Positions 18,361-27,238 of a DNA stretch of 64,000 nucleotides are shown here, one piece after another (within the stretch, counting starts at the first letter, position 1; every line of letters starts with the position of its first letter). Under the pieces are notes generated by a model, which saw only the letters and a list, made by a program, of their open reading frames with translations, was not told the DNA's origin and did no database searches. Source of the DNA: PALSA-894 sp963757565 (GTDB lineage Bacteria > Pseudomonadota > Alphaproteobacteria > Rhizobiales > Xanthobacteraceae); the NCBI GenBank assembly GCA_963757565.1, contig CAVWSB010000006.1, positions 496,001 through 560,000 of the forward strand, written 5' to 3'. A program made the position numbers and the translations under genes.

Positions 18361-19396
18361 ATCTGCACCACCCCATCCTTCACAACCACACTCCCATCCA
18401 CCGTGATCGTCGTGCGCATCACCGGCAGATCGAAGTGCCCTGCCGTGTAGCGGCCGGCAAATTCGTTCGCGCCGGTCGAGAACAGGAAGTTGCCGGACAC
18501 CGCGCGAATTTCGGTGCCGTTGGTGTCGCGCTGGTCGTACATCGGCCAGTGACTCGTAGCGCGCCTTTGGGATTCAACCCGAAGCCGACATGCGACACCG
18601 CATAGGCGTTCTTGTCGCCCCATGCGGCGAGGTACGAGCGGAACAGTTCCGCGTCCGTCCCCTCGCCTTCGATCTTCGTCACATAGTCGCTTTCAAGCGT
18701 GAGCCGCACTGGCGCTTCGAGATAACGCTTGAAGGTGAGGTTCACGTCGCCGCGGTCGAGCACGAGCGTGCCGTTCACGCCGCCCGCCTTCGGAAAGCTC
18801 ACGACGATTCCGCCCGGCCAGTGCGCCAGTGTGCCGGGCTTCTCGGTCCAGCCCCAGATGCCGACAGTCGGTGCGCCGGTCATGTCGACATCGAGATTGC
18901 TCCCACCTGGCGACGTCACCGTCATGCGCTTCGCGCCGCGCAGTATCTTCGCCGCCGCGCGCACGCGCGTCTCCAGCGCATCGTCCGGCGCCATCCGTTC
19001 GAGCGCCTCGGGATGCTCGTTCGAGATCACCTGAATGCGCGCACCAGCCTTGAGGATCGCGGGCGTCTCGGGTGCATGCATCAGACCTTCGACGGTGCAA
19101 TCGACGACGAAGCCCGCCGCGCCAAGCGCCGAGACGACAGGCGCAAGGCCTCCGATCGCCTCGCTCGCGCCGGTCGAGCGCACCGGCACCGGATGGCGGT
19201 TGCGCGGTGTCGGCATGACGATGTGAAACGGCTTTGCGCCGATCCGCAGCAGCGCCAACTCGGCCAGCTGCACGTTGAGCTGCCGCGATTGCGTCTCGGA
19301 GAGAATCGCCGCCGTGTCGCCGCGCTTCACGGCGCAGCGCGCGAACACCTCCGTGAAGACGTCGATCCACTTCCCCTCGATACGGTCCGCGAACAT
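18357..19396 (-). pseudogene. Metal-dependent dioxygenase / M29 aminopeptidase-like enzyme, frame broken near the C-terminus
   Basis: The N-terminal frame starts at the ATG at 19396 (MFADRIEGKWIDVFTEVF). It resembles the 2,5-dihydroxypyridine 5,6-dioxygenase (NicX) and leucyl aminopeptidase M29-like group, with SHVGFGLNPK near residue 275. The frame then shifts, and the C-terminus (MYDQRDTNGTEIRAVSGNFL, STGANEFAGRYTAGHFDLP) is read in another frame. Deleting one C near 18564 and one near 18543 gives NPKARYESLAMYDQRD, the family consensus, and a 345-residue protein. The family opens nitrogen-heterocycle rings with Fe(II). It is the last gene of an ABC transporter operon and meets the plus-strand gene at a shared CTAG. 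Confidence 0.75.
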
Positions 19397-20160
19397 CAGC
19401 CTTCCTCAAATCCCTTGAGCAGCCAGGCGCGCAGCATATTGAACGCCGCGTTGAGCGTCAGGCCCAAAATCGAAATCGAGATCAGCGGCACGAACATGTC
19501 GACGGTCTGGAAGTTGCGGCCCGCGCGCACCAGCAGGTAGCCAAGCCCGTCGGTCGAGGTGATCATCTCCGCGAGGAACACCACGATGCACGAGATGATG
19601 AGCCCGATGCGGCAGCCGGTGAGCACCGAGGGCAGCGCCGCCATCAGCACCACCTTGAATAGCGTCGCGCGCTGCGACGTGCCGGCGGCGCGCGCCGACC
19701 AGACCAGCTTCGGCTCGACCGCGGATGTGCCCTGATAGGTCGCGAGCAGAATGGGAAATACCGCGTCCGCCGCGACCAGCGTGATCTTCGAGGCATCGTC
19801 GAAGCCGAGGATCAGGATCATCGCCGGATAAAGCGCAACCTTGGGCAACGGCGCCAACACGCGCACCAGCGGCTTGACGATCCCTTCGACCATCTTGCTG
19901 CCGGTCGCCGCGACCCCGAGCCCGACGCCGATCACCACCGCGATCGAGAAGCCCGCGAATAGGCGATAGAGCGTTACACCGGCGTTTGCGAGGAACAGCC
20001 GGTCGGTCGCCTGCTCGATCAGCCGCGCAAACACCGCGCCCGGCGGTGGCAACAGCACCGGCGGCGCCATGCCGGAGACGACGATCGCGTGCCAGAGCGC
20101 GAGGATGGACGCGATCGGCAGAATGCCGACAGCAATCTCGGTCGCGCGGCGCGCGATCAT
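19396..20160 (-). CDS. NitT/TauT-type ABC transporter permease
   Basis: This 254-residue permease starts at the ATG at 20160, overlapping the stop of the other permease gene. It shows the binding-protein-dependent permease EAA-type loop (RAAGTSQRATLFKVVLMAALP, SVLTGCRIGLIISCIVVFLAEM) and several hydrophobic helices. It belongs to the SsuC/TauC/ThiX group that imports sulfonates, nitrate, pyrimidine precursors or aromatic nitrogen compounds. Two permease genes in a row imply a heterodimer. The stop codon abuts the start of the dioxygenase-like gene. Confidence 0.9.
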   Translation of the reverse strand: MIARRATEIAVGILPIASILALWHAIVVSGMAPPVLLPPPGAVFARLIEQATDRLFLANAGVTLYRLFAGFSIAVVIGVGLGVAATGSKMVEGIVKPLVRVLAPLPKVALYPAMILILGFDDASKITLVAADAVFPILLATYQGTSAVEPKLVWSARAAGTSQRATLFKVVLMAALPSVLTGCRIGLIISCIVVFLAEMITSTDGLGYLLVRAGRNFQTVDMFVPLISISILGLTLNAAFNMLRAWLLKGFEEG

Positions 20161-20939
20161 GTCGAGCCCACCGCGATTTCGTGCGTCGGCTCGGCCCAGC
20201 CGACCAGATGCGGCCGCAGCCACTCGAAGCCAACGTCGATGATGAAGCCGAGCAACCCAATGATGACGATGGTGGCGTAAACGGTTTCGTATTGCGCCAT
20301 CGCCAGCGCATTGAAGAGAATGTCGCCGACGCCCTGCTTGCGCGCGATCATCTCGCTCGTGACCATTGTGATCAGCGCAAGCACCAATCCAGTGCGAATG
20401 CCGACGACGATCTCGGGAAGCGCCGCCGGGAACACGACGCGCAACAGCCGCGCCCGCGCGCCCATCCCCATCGCGGCGGCGGACCACAACATCTTCTCCT
20501 GCACGGCGCGCGCGCCCTGATAGGAGTGATAGATCACCGGCAGGCTGACGCCGAGAAAGATCACCAGCGTCTTCGATGCGTCGCCGACGCCGAGCCACAG
20601 CATGATGATCGGCATCAATGCCGCCTTCGGCACCGGATAGATGATCATCAGCAGCGGATTGAAGAACGCCGCGGTCAGGCGCGAACGGCCCATCATCAGC
20701 CCGACCGGCACCGCGAAGACGAGCGCGAGCGCGAAGCCGATGACCATGCGGCGGATCGAGTCCAGGATATTGAGCAGCGACTCCTTGTCGGTGAGGATTT
20801 TCGGTACCTCGCGCAGCGCCTCGTGCGCCGGCGGAAGGCCGGAAATATCGAACACGCGCGCGGCGATTTCCCACACGGCGAGCAGCCCGGCGGTTGCGAT
20901 CAGCGGCGGCAAGCCGGGAATGGCGGAGAGGCGAGTCAT
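20157..20939 (-). CDS. NitT/TauT-type ABC transporter permease
   Basis: This 260-residue permease paralog has the loop SAAAMGMGARARLLRVVFPAALPEIVVGIRTG and about six hydrophobic helices. Its stop overlaps the ATG of the second permease by four bases. A pair of palindromic repeats separates it from the ATPase gene upstream. No substrate-binding protein lies in this minus-strand operon, so the binding subunit must come from elsewhere, perhaps the NMT1-type protein encoded at 25946. Confidence 0.9.
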   Translation of the reverse strand: MTRLSAIPGLPPLIATAGLLAVWEIAARVFDISGLPPAHEALREVPKILTDKESLLNILDSIRRMVIGFALALVFAVPVGLMMGRSRLTAAFFNPLLMIIYPVPKAALMPIIMLWLGVGDASKTLVIFLGVSLPVIYHSYQGARAVQEKMLWSAAAMGMGARARLLRVVFPAALPEIVVGIRTGLVLALITMVTSEMIARKQGVGDILFNALAMAQYETVYATIVIIGLLGFIIDVGFEWLRPHLVGWAEPTHEIAVGST

Positions 20940-20965
20940 GGCGCTCTGGCCATACGCTCGGTGAG

Positions 20966-21081
20966 CTCCCTCTCCCCTTGGGGGAGAGGGTTGGGGTGAG
21001 GGGGCGCCGCACTGACGATAAAGCTAGTCCCCCTCACCCGCCGCGCTTCGCGCGTCGACCTCTCCCCCCAGGGGAGAGGTG
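20966..21081. repeat. Composite palindromic (REP-like) element between ATPase and permease genes
   Basis: Two C/T-rich hairpins, CCCTCTCCCCTTGGGGGAGAGGG near 20970 and CCTCTCCCCCCAGGGGAGAGG near 21059, flank a GGGTGAGGGGG / CCCCCTCACCC inverted pair. The element is intercistronic in a minus-strand operon and probably affects mRNA stability or relative expression. It is not a coding region. Confidence 0.8.
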
Positions 21082-21111
21082 AAACGGAGTATGTGGCGCG
21101 AACAGTCTCGC

Positions 21112-21885
21112 TCATGCTCCCGCCTCCGCCGCGGGCGTATCCATCAGCCGCTCGATATCGACGACATATTGCTGGTAGCGCCGATCAACCAAGAGCTCGG
21201 CGCGGCGGCGCGGGCGGGGCAGATCAATCGTGATGATCTCCTTGATGCGGCCGGGCGAGCGCGTGAGCACCACGACGCGGTCGGAGAGAAACACCGCCTC
21301 CTCCACGCTATGCGTGACGAACAGAACGGTCTTGCGGTCGCGCTCCCATATTTCCAGAAGCTCATGCTGCATGCCGGTGCGAGTGTGCGCGTCGAGCGCA
21401 CCGAACGGCTCGTCCATCAACAGGATGCTCGGGCCGTAGGCGAGCGTGCGCGCGATCGCGACGCGCTGCTTCATCCCGCCGGACAGTTCCTTCGGATAGA
21501 AATTCTCGTAGCCCTTGAGATGCACCATTTCGATCAGCGCGCGGGCGCGGTCTTCGGCGATCTTTTTCGGTGCGCCCTGTTCGATCAGCCCATACATCAC
21601 GTTGCCGAGCACGGTCTTCCAAGGGAACAGCGCGAACTCCTGGAACACCGGTCCGCGATCCGGACCCGGGCCGGTGACGGCCGCGCCTTTGACGCGGACC
21701 GCGCCCTCGCTCGGCGGCACGAAGCCGCCGACAATATAGAGAAGCGTCGACTTGCCGCAGCCCGACGGCCCGAGGATCGAGACGAACTCGCCTTCGGCGA
21801 TATCGAGCGAAACGCCGCTCAGCGCCAGATGGCTCGTGCCGCGAGAGGTCTCGAACGTCTTCGACAACCGCTCGATGGAAATCAT
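21112..21885 (-). CDS. NitT/TauT-type ABC transporter ATPase
   Basis: The start is set at the ATG at 21885 (MISIERLSKTFETSRG), which matches family N-termini; an in-frame ATG at 21918 is possible. The 257-residue protein has Walker A GPSGCGKST, the Q-loop FQEFALFPWKTV, the signature LSGGMKQRVAIARTLA, Walker B LLMDEPFGALD and the H-loop FVTHSVEEAVFLSDR. This is the SsuB/TauB/NrtD type. It is the first gene of the minus-strand operon, divergent from the binding-protein gene at 22092; the roughly 206 bases between them should hold both promoters. Confidence 0.92.
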   Translation of the reverse strand: MISIERLSKTFETSRGTSHLALSGVSLDIAEGEFVSILGPSGCGKSTLLYIVGGFVPPSEGAVRVKGAAVTGPGPDRGPVFQEFALFPWKTVLGNVMYGLIEQGAPKKIAEDRARALIEMVHLKGYENFYPKELSGGMKQRVAIARTLAYGPSILLMDEPFGALDAHTRTGMQHELLEIWERDRKTVLFVTHSVEEAVFLSDRVVVLTRSPGRIKEIITIDLPRPRRRAELLVDRRYQQYVVDIERLMDTPAAEAGA

Positions 21886-22091
21886 GCTCGCCAAATTGTC
21901 CTCTAGCCGCAGCATTTGCATAGACGGCGCGGTCAGGCAAACCGCGGAACTTGCGGCGCCGGCGTGGTCGCCCGCGGCTGCCCGCGCCGCGCGCCGCAGG
22001 GGTGACGGATCAGCATCCACGCGCCATACTGCGCCGGGGCGGTTGAGAAAACGACGGCGCAAAGCCGCGTGAATCACCTTGGGAGGAAGCC

Positions 22092-23150
22092 ATGATTGTT
22101 CGCTCGCGCCGCGATGTCCTGAAAGGCGGCAGCGCGCTCGCGCTCGGTGCCGCACTCGGCACGCCTGCCTTCGCGCGCGAGACGACGTCGCGCCAGAAGG
22201 AGCTGTACGAACTCGCCAAGAAGGAAGGCGAGGTCACCTGGTACACGGCGCATTCCAATGACACGACCGCGCAGGCGCTCGGCCGCGATTTCGAGGCCGC
22301 GTTCCCCGGCATCAAGGCGAATGTGGTGCGGACCACCGCGCAGGTCGCTTACCAGCGCCTGACGCAGGAGCAGAAGGCCAATGCCATGCAGGTCGACGTG
22401 TTCTCGTCGACCGACATCGGGCATTACGTGGCGCTCAAGGAAAAGGGCCTGCTTGAGAAATACGTGCCCGAGAACGCAAGTAAGGTGATCGAGGTTTACA
22501 AAAACTACGACCCGGATGGCTTCTACACCGTCACCTCCGCGGGCCTGATCGCGATCGGCTACAACACCGCGAAGTTGAAGGAAGCCGAGGCGCCGCAGAA
22601 CTGGCCCGATCTCGTCGATCCGAAATGGAAGGACAAGATCGCGCTCGGGCACCCTGGCTTCTCGGGCTATGTCGGCACCTGGGTGGTCAGCCTGAGGAAG
22701 CTTTACGGCTGGGACTTCTTCGAGAAGCTCGCAAAAAACAATCCGCGCGTCGGCCGTTCGATCAACGACACCGTGACGATGCTGAACGCCGGCGAGAGCA
22801 TCGTGGCGGGATCGGGCCCGGTCGGCACCGCGATGGAAAGCGCCGGCAAGGGTAATCCGCTGGCGATGATCTACCCGCCGGACGGCTCCGTGCTGATCAT
22901 CGCGCCCTCCGGCATTCCGAAGAACGTCAAGCATCCGAACGCCGCCAAGCTGTTCATGGAATATCTGCTCGGCGTCGAGGCCTCGCAGATCTGGGTCGAG
23001 CATTTCAATGAGTCGATGCGGCCGGAGGTGAAGCCGCTGAACGGCGCGAAGTCGGCCGCCGACGTGAAAACGATCCGGCCGACTGTCGAGGAGATCACCA
23101 AGGAGATACCCGAGGTGATCAAGCAGTGGCGCGACACGTTCGGCGTCTAG
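22092..23150 (+). CDS. Iron(III)/polyamine-type ABC substrate-binding protein with Tat-like signal
   Basis: This 352-residue periplasmic protein starts with a twin-arginine-type leader (RSRRDVLKGGSALALGAALG, then FARE). The mature part has EGEVTWYTAHSNDTTAQALG, FEAAFPGIKANVVRTT and QVDVFSSTDIGHYVALKEKG, as in extracellular solute-binding family 1 proteins that bind Fe3+, phosphonates, spermidine or small organic ligands. GGAGG lies seven bases before the ATG. It is followed four bases later by a fused double permease and then an ATPase, forming one importer. A Tat signal suggests the protein folds before export, sometimes with a bound cofactor. Confidence 0.9.
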   Translation: MIVRSRRDVLKGGSALALGAALGTPAFARETTSRQKELYELAKKEGEVTWYTAHSNDTTAQALGRDFEAAFPGIKANVVRTTAQVAYQRLTQEQKANAMQVDVFSSTDIGHYVALKEKGLLEKYVPENASKVIEVYKNYDPDGFYTVTSAGLIAIGYNTAKLKEAEAPQNWPDLVDPKWKDKIALGHPGFSGYVGTWVVSLRKLYGWDFFEKLAKNNPRVGRSINDTVTMLNAGESIVAGSGPVGTAMESAGKGNPLAMIYPPDGSVLIIAPSGIPKNVKHPNAAKLFMEYLLGVEASQIWVEHFNESMRPEVKPLNGAKSAADVKTIRPTVEEITKEIPEVIKQWRDTFGV

Positions 23151-23154
23151 CCAC

Positions 23155-24879
23155 ATGACCGCCACGGTCGACAGCCTCGCTCCTGCGGCGCTTCCGCGCC
23201 GCTTCCGGCTGGCCGATCCGAGCATGATCCTGTGGATCGCGATGATTGCGATCCTGCTATTCCTCATCGCGAGCCCGATGGTGCGGCTGGTCATCTCAAG
23301 CTTCCAGGAGCCCGAGACCGGCCGCCTCACGATCGCGAACTACGTCGAGGCCTATGGCCGCGCGCGGCATTTGCAGGCGTTGTGGAACACGCTGGAGTTT
23401 GGCGCCGGCGTTGCGGTGCTCGCCTGCCTGTTCGGGGTGCCGCTCGCCTGGGCGATCTCGCGCACCGACATGCCGGCCAAGGGCTTCATTCGTCTGATGG
23501 TGTTCGGCGCGTTTATCATCCCGCCCTATCTCGGCGCGATCGGCTGGATCCTGCTCGCCGGCCCCAACGCCGGCTGGCTCAACAGGGTGTGGATGGCACT
23601 GACCGGCGCGGAGCACGGCATTTTCAATGTCTACTCGATGGCCGGGCTGATCCTTGTCGTGGCGGTCACGTCGTTTCCCTATGTGTTCGTATTCACCTCA
23701 GGCGCGCTCGATCTTGTCTCGTCCGAAATGGAAGACGCGGCGAACATTCTGGGCGCGGGCACCTTGCGCACCACGTTCCGCGTCACGCTGCCGCTCGTGC
23801 TGCCCGCGATCGTCGGCGGGCTGATCATTTCATTTCTCGAAGCGATCGCGCTGTTCGGCGCGCCCGCACTGATCGCACTGCCCGCACGCTTTCAGGTCGT
23901 CTCGACGCAGCTCTGGCAATTCTTCGAATATCCGGTGCGGGTCGAGCAGGCTGCCGCTTACGCGATGCCGCTGCTGCTCATCACCGTGCTGATGTTCTGG
24001 CTGCAGCGCCGCGTGCTCGGTCGGCGCGGCTACACCACAGTGAGCGGCAAGGGTGGCGAACGGCGCGTCACCCGGCTCGGCCCGTGGCGCTGGGTCATGT
24101 TCGGCTACGCGCTGTTCGTCTGCGCACTCGCCGTGTTCCTGCCGATGCTGGTGCTGACGCAGGCGGCCTTCTCGAAAGCCTGGGGTCGCGGCTTCTCGCT
24201 CGCGAACCTTTCGCTGCAGAATTTCCACTACCTGCTGTTCGAGCAGACGCAGGCGCAGAACGCTATCATCAACACCTTCGTTTATTCGGGCATCACGGCC
24301 TTCGCCGCCATCGCACTGTCGCTCGCCATCGCCTACGTGGTGGCGCGCAGGCTGGTGCCGTGGAGCAATGTGCTGGCGTTCCTCTGCATGGCGCCGTTCG
24401 TCATCCCAGGCATCGTGCTTGCCATCGGCTTCTACGCCGCCTACGCGCCGCCGCCGCTCGCGCTCTACGGCACCGGCACGATCCTGGTGCTCGCCTACAC
24501 GACGCGCTTCCTGCCCATCGCCTATACGTCGAGCGCGGCCGGCATCCGCAGCATCAATCCCGAGATGGAGGAAGCGGTGCGCATCCTCGGCGGTGGGCGG
24601 TTGACCGCGATCCGCCGTGTGCTCGCGCCTTTGCTCAAGCGCAACCTCGCAGGTGCCTGGATTCTCGTGTTCATCCCGGCGGCGCGCGAATTGTCCTCCG
24701 CGATCTTCCTGGTCGGGCCGAACACGCGCGTGATTTCCGTGATGCTGTTCGATCTCTCCGAAGAGGGAAACTTCGAGGTGCTGTCCGCGCTCGGCATGAT
24801 CCTCCTGGTGGTCACGCTCGTCATTGCGGCGATCGGGTTCAAGGCCATCGGGCGTGACTTCATGGTGCGCAACGCATGA
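23155..24879 (+). CDS. Iron(III)/polyamine-type ABC permease, two fused permease domains
   Basis: This 574-residue protein carries two permease modules, each with a loop motif: residues about 195-215 (EDAANILGAGTLRTTFRVTLP) and about 465-490 (EEAVRILGGGRLTAIRRVLAP). This is the FbpB/SfuB layout of ferric iron and 2-aminoethylphosphonate-type importers. About twelve hydrophobic helices can be seen. It starts four bases after the binding-protein stop and overlaps the ATPase start by four bases. Confidence 0.93.
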   Translation: MTATVDSLAPAALPRRFRLADPSMILWIAMIAILLFLIASPMVRLVISSFQEPETGRLTIANYVEAYGRARHLQALWNTLEFGAGVAVLACLFGVPLAWAISRTDMPAKGFIRLMVFGAFIIPPYLGAIGWILLAGPNAGWLNRVWMALTGAEHGIFNVYSMAGLILVVAVTSFPYVFVFTSGALDLVSSEMEDAANILGAGTLRTTFRVTLPLVLPAIVGGLIISFLEAIALFGAPALIALPARFQVVSTQLWQFFEYPVRVEQAAAYAMPLLLITVLMFWLQRRVLGRRGYTTVSGKGGERRVTRLGPWRWVMFGYALFVCALAVFLPMLVLTQAAFSKAWGRGFSLANLSLQNFHYLLFEQTQAQNAIINTFVYSGITAFAAIALSLAIAYVVARRLVPWSNVLAFLCMAPFVIPGIVLAIGFYAAYAPPPLALYGTGTILVLAYTTRFLPIAYTSSAAGIRSINPEMEEAVRILGGGRLTAIRRVLAPLLKRNLAGAWILVFIPAARELSSAIFLVGPNTRVISVMLFDLSEEGNFEVLSALGMILLVVTLVIAAIGFKAIGRDFMVRNA

Positions 24880-25937
24880 GCAAGCTCGTCTTGCGCGGCA
24901 TCGAAAAGCGCTACGGCGACGTGGCGGCGGTCGCGGGTATCGATCTGGAGCTGCGCGAAGGCGAATTCGTCTCGCTGCTCGGTCCTTCGGGATGCGGCAA
25001 GACCACCACCTTGCGCATGATCGCGGGCTTCATCGAGCCCTCCGCCGGCACCATCGAGATGAACGGACAGTTGCTCTCCTCGCCGGCCGGCGCGCTGCCG
25101 CCCGAGAAGCGGCAGATGTCGATGATCTTCCAGAGTTACGCCGTGTGGCCCAACATGACGGTGGAGCAGAACGTCGCATTCGGCCTCGAACTGCGCAAGC
25201 TGCCGCGCGAGGAGGTGCGCAAGCGTGTCGCCGAAATCCTCGACGTCGTACACATGGGTCACTTGGCGGCGCGCTATCCGGCGGAACTCTCCGGCGGACA
25301 GCAGCAGCGCGTCGCGCTCGCCCGCGCCATCGTCATCAAGCCGCAGGTACTGCTACTCGACGAGCCGCTGTCGAACCTCGACGCCAATCTGCGTGAGGAA
25401 ATGCGCTTCGAAATCCGCCGCCTTCACGACGAATTCCGCATCACCACCGTCTACGTCACGCACGATCAGGCCGAGGCGATGGTCACGTCCGACCGCATCG
25501 CTGTGATGAATCTCGGCCGCATCGAGCAGGTCGCCGACCCGCACACGCTCTACAACCGGCCAAAGACGCGCTTTGTCGCGGGATTCATCGGCCGCACCAA
25601 CTTCATCGAAGGGGAGAGCCGCGGCGGCGAAATCGCATTCGGGCCGTTCGCACTGCCGCAAGCCGCGCTGGACGGCGCGCCATCGGCCGGCAAGGTCACT
25701 CTGTCGGTTCGCCCGCAGAGCATGCGGCTCTCGCGCGCGCAATCTGCCAATGAGCAACCGCAGGTCGCCGTGACCATCGCGGAGCGCGCCTACCTTGGCG
25801 AATTCTGGGACTATGTGGTGACACCGCCCAACAGTCCGATGAAGCTGCGCGTCACCGCAGCGCCGCTCGACATTTATCAGGTTGGCGAGTCAGCATGGCT
25901 CGCCTTCGATCCCAAGCAGATGACGCCGATCACATGA
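24876..25937 (+). CDS. ABC transporter ATPase (FbpC/PotA-like)
   Basis: At 353 residues this has an N-terminal ATPase domain with Walker A GPSGCGKTT, the Q-loop FQSYAVWPNMTV, the signature LSGGQQQRVALARAI, Walker B LLLDEPLSNLDANLR and the switch VYVTHDQAEAM. From about residue 240 a regulatory TOBE/OB domain follows (GFIGRTNFIEGE, VRPQSMRLSR). It belongs to the importer at 22092-23150 plus the fused permease. The start overlaps the permease stop. Confidence 0.94.
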   Translation: MSKLVLRGIEKRYGDVAAVAGIDLELREGEFVSLLGPSGCGKTTTLRMIAGFIEPSAGTIEMNGQLLSSPAGALPPEKRQMSMIFQSYAVWPNMTVEQNVAFGLELRKLPREEVRKRVAEILDVVHMGHLAARYPAELSGGQQQRVALARAIVIKPQVLLLDEPLSNLDANLREEMRFEIRRLHDEFRITTVYVTHDQAEAMVTSDRIAVMNLGRIEQVADPHTLYNRPKTRFVAGFIGRTNFIEGESRGGEIAFGPFALPQAALDGAPSAGKVTLSVRPQSMRLSRAQSANEQPQVAVTIAERAYLGEFWDYVVTPPNSPMKLRVTAAPLDIYQVGESAWLAFDPKQMTPIT

Positions 25938-25945
25938 GGATACGC

Positions 25946-26941
25946 ATGACCCGCCTGCTCGCCTCCGCTCTCGCGCTTGCTTCGCTTGCCGGCCTCACGT
26001 TGCCGGCGAAGGCCGAGGTCAACGAGATCAAGCTCGGCAAGCAATACGGCCTGCCCTACATCCAGTTCGTCATCATGGAAGACCAGAAACTCATCGAGAA
26101 GAATGCCAAAGCTCAGGGGCTTGGCGACATCAAGGTGGAGTGGACGACGCTCGGCGGTCCGGCGCAGATCAACGACGGCATAATTTCCGGCGCGATCGAC
26201 GTCGGCGCGGTGGGCCTCCCAAACCTGATCACCCTGTGGGAGAAGACCCGCAGCAATGTGAAAGTGCGCGCCATCGCCGGCCTCAATTTCATGCCGCTGA
26301 TCCTGTTGACGCATGACCCGAGGATCAAAACGCTGAAAGACTACGGCGAGAAAGACCGCATCGCGGTGCCGTCGGTGAAAATCTCCATGCAGGCGATCCT
26401 GCTTGAAATGGCCGCCGCGAAGGAATTCGGCGACGCCAATTATGAGAAGCTCGATCCCCTCACCGTCTCGATGGGCCATCCGGACGCGTTCGCGGCGCTG
26501 AACTCCGGCACCGAGGTGCAGAGTCACTTCTCATCCGCGCCGTTCCAGAACCGCCAGCTAGCGATGCCGGGCTATCATCAGGTGGTCTCGTCCTACGACA
26601 TCATCGGCCCGCACTCGGTGAGCGCCATTTCGATGACCACCAAGTTTCACGACGACAATCCCAAAATGGTCGCGGCGCTGCTCGGCGCCATGAAGGAGGC
26701 GACCGCCTGGATCAATTCCGACAAGAAGGCCGCGGCCGAAGCCTACCTGCGCGTCACCAAGGACAAGATGCCGCTCGATGAATTCGTCGCGATGTTGAAC
26801 GATCCGAGCATCGTCATCACGATCCAGCCGAAGGGCGCCGACAAGATCAGCGAATTCCTCGCCAAGGTCGGACGCATCAAGGCGAAGCCCGACAACTGGA
26901 AGGACTATTATTTCGGCGACGTCGACAAGCTGGCGAACTAG
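25946..26941 (+). CDS. NMT1/ThiY-type ABC substrate-binding protein
   Basis: The ATG at 25946 is preferred because GAGGA lies five bases upstream; an earlier in-frame ATG at 25934 overlaps the previous stop but lacks a ribosome site. The 331-residue protein has a Sec signal (MTRLLASALALASLAGLTLP, cleaving near AKAEV). The body (IKLGKQYGLPYIQFVIMED, GGPAQINDGIISGAIDVGAVGLP) is the NitT/TauT/SsuA-type fold. It lies at the end of an iron/polyamine-type ABC operon, the wrong class of transporter for it, so it may instead serve the permease pair at 19396-20939, which has no binding protein. Confidence 0.88.
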   Translation: MTRLLASALALASLAGLTLPAKAEVNEIKLGKQYGLPYIQFVIMEDQKLIEKNAKAQGLGDIKVEWTTLGGPAQINDGIISGAIDVGAVGLPNLITLWEKTRSNVKVRAIAGLNFMPLILLTHDPRIKTLKDYGEKDRIAVPSVKISMQAILLEMAAAKEFGDANYEKLDPLTVSMGHPDAFAALNSGTEVQSHFSSAPFQNRQLAMPGYHQVVSSYDIIGPHSVSAISMTTKFHDDNPKMVAALLGAMKEATAWINSDKKAAAEAYLRVTKDKMPLDEFVAMLNDPSIVITIQPKGADKISEFLAKVGRIKAKPDNWKDYYFGDVDKLAN

Positions 26942-26970
26942 CGGATTCGCGGCGCTCGGACGCGCATCTC

Positions 26971-27097
26971 GTGCCCTCTCCCCTTGTGGGAGAGGGCTAC
27001 TCGGTATCTCAACGAAGAAGAATGGGTGAGGGGTACCCCTCACCCGATCGAGTTCGTTGAAGCATCGACGATGCCCTCTCCCTCAAGGGGAGAGGGC
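26971..27097. repeat. Composite palindromic (REP-like) element, three hairpins
   Basis: Three inverted repeats lie in the gap from 26942 to 27238: GCCCTCTCCCCTTGTGGGAGAGGGC near 26973, a perfect 22-base palindrome at 27024-27045 (GGGTGAGGGGT and its mirror), and GCCCTCTCCCTCAAGGGGAGAGGGC near 27073. The same outer hairpins recur at 20966 and 42461. The remaining bases before 27239 show only a ribosome site. Confidence 0.85.
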
Positions 27098-27238
27098 GCA
27101 TCGGCCAACTACGATGCTCGTGCAAATTGCGCACCGGATGAGTAGGGCGCATTGACGCCGATTTGGCGTCCGGGCCATCATCGCCCGACGCGGCGGCCAG
27201 AACGCATTCAACAACAACGCCGCGGTGTTTGAGGAAAC

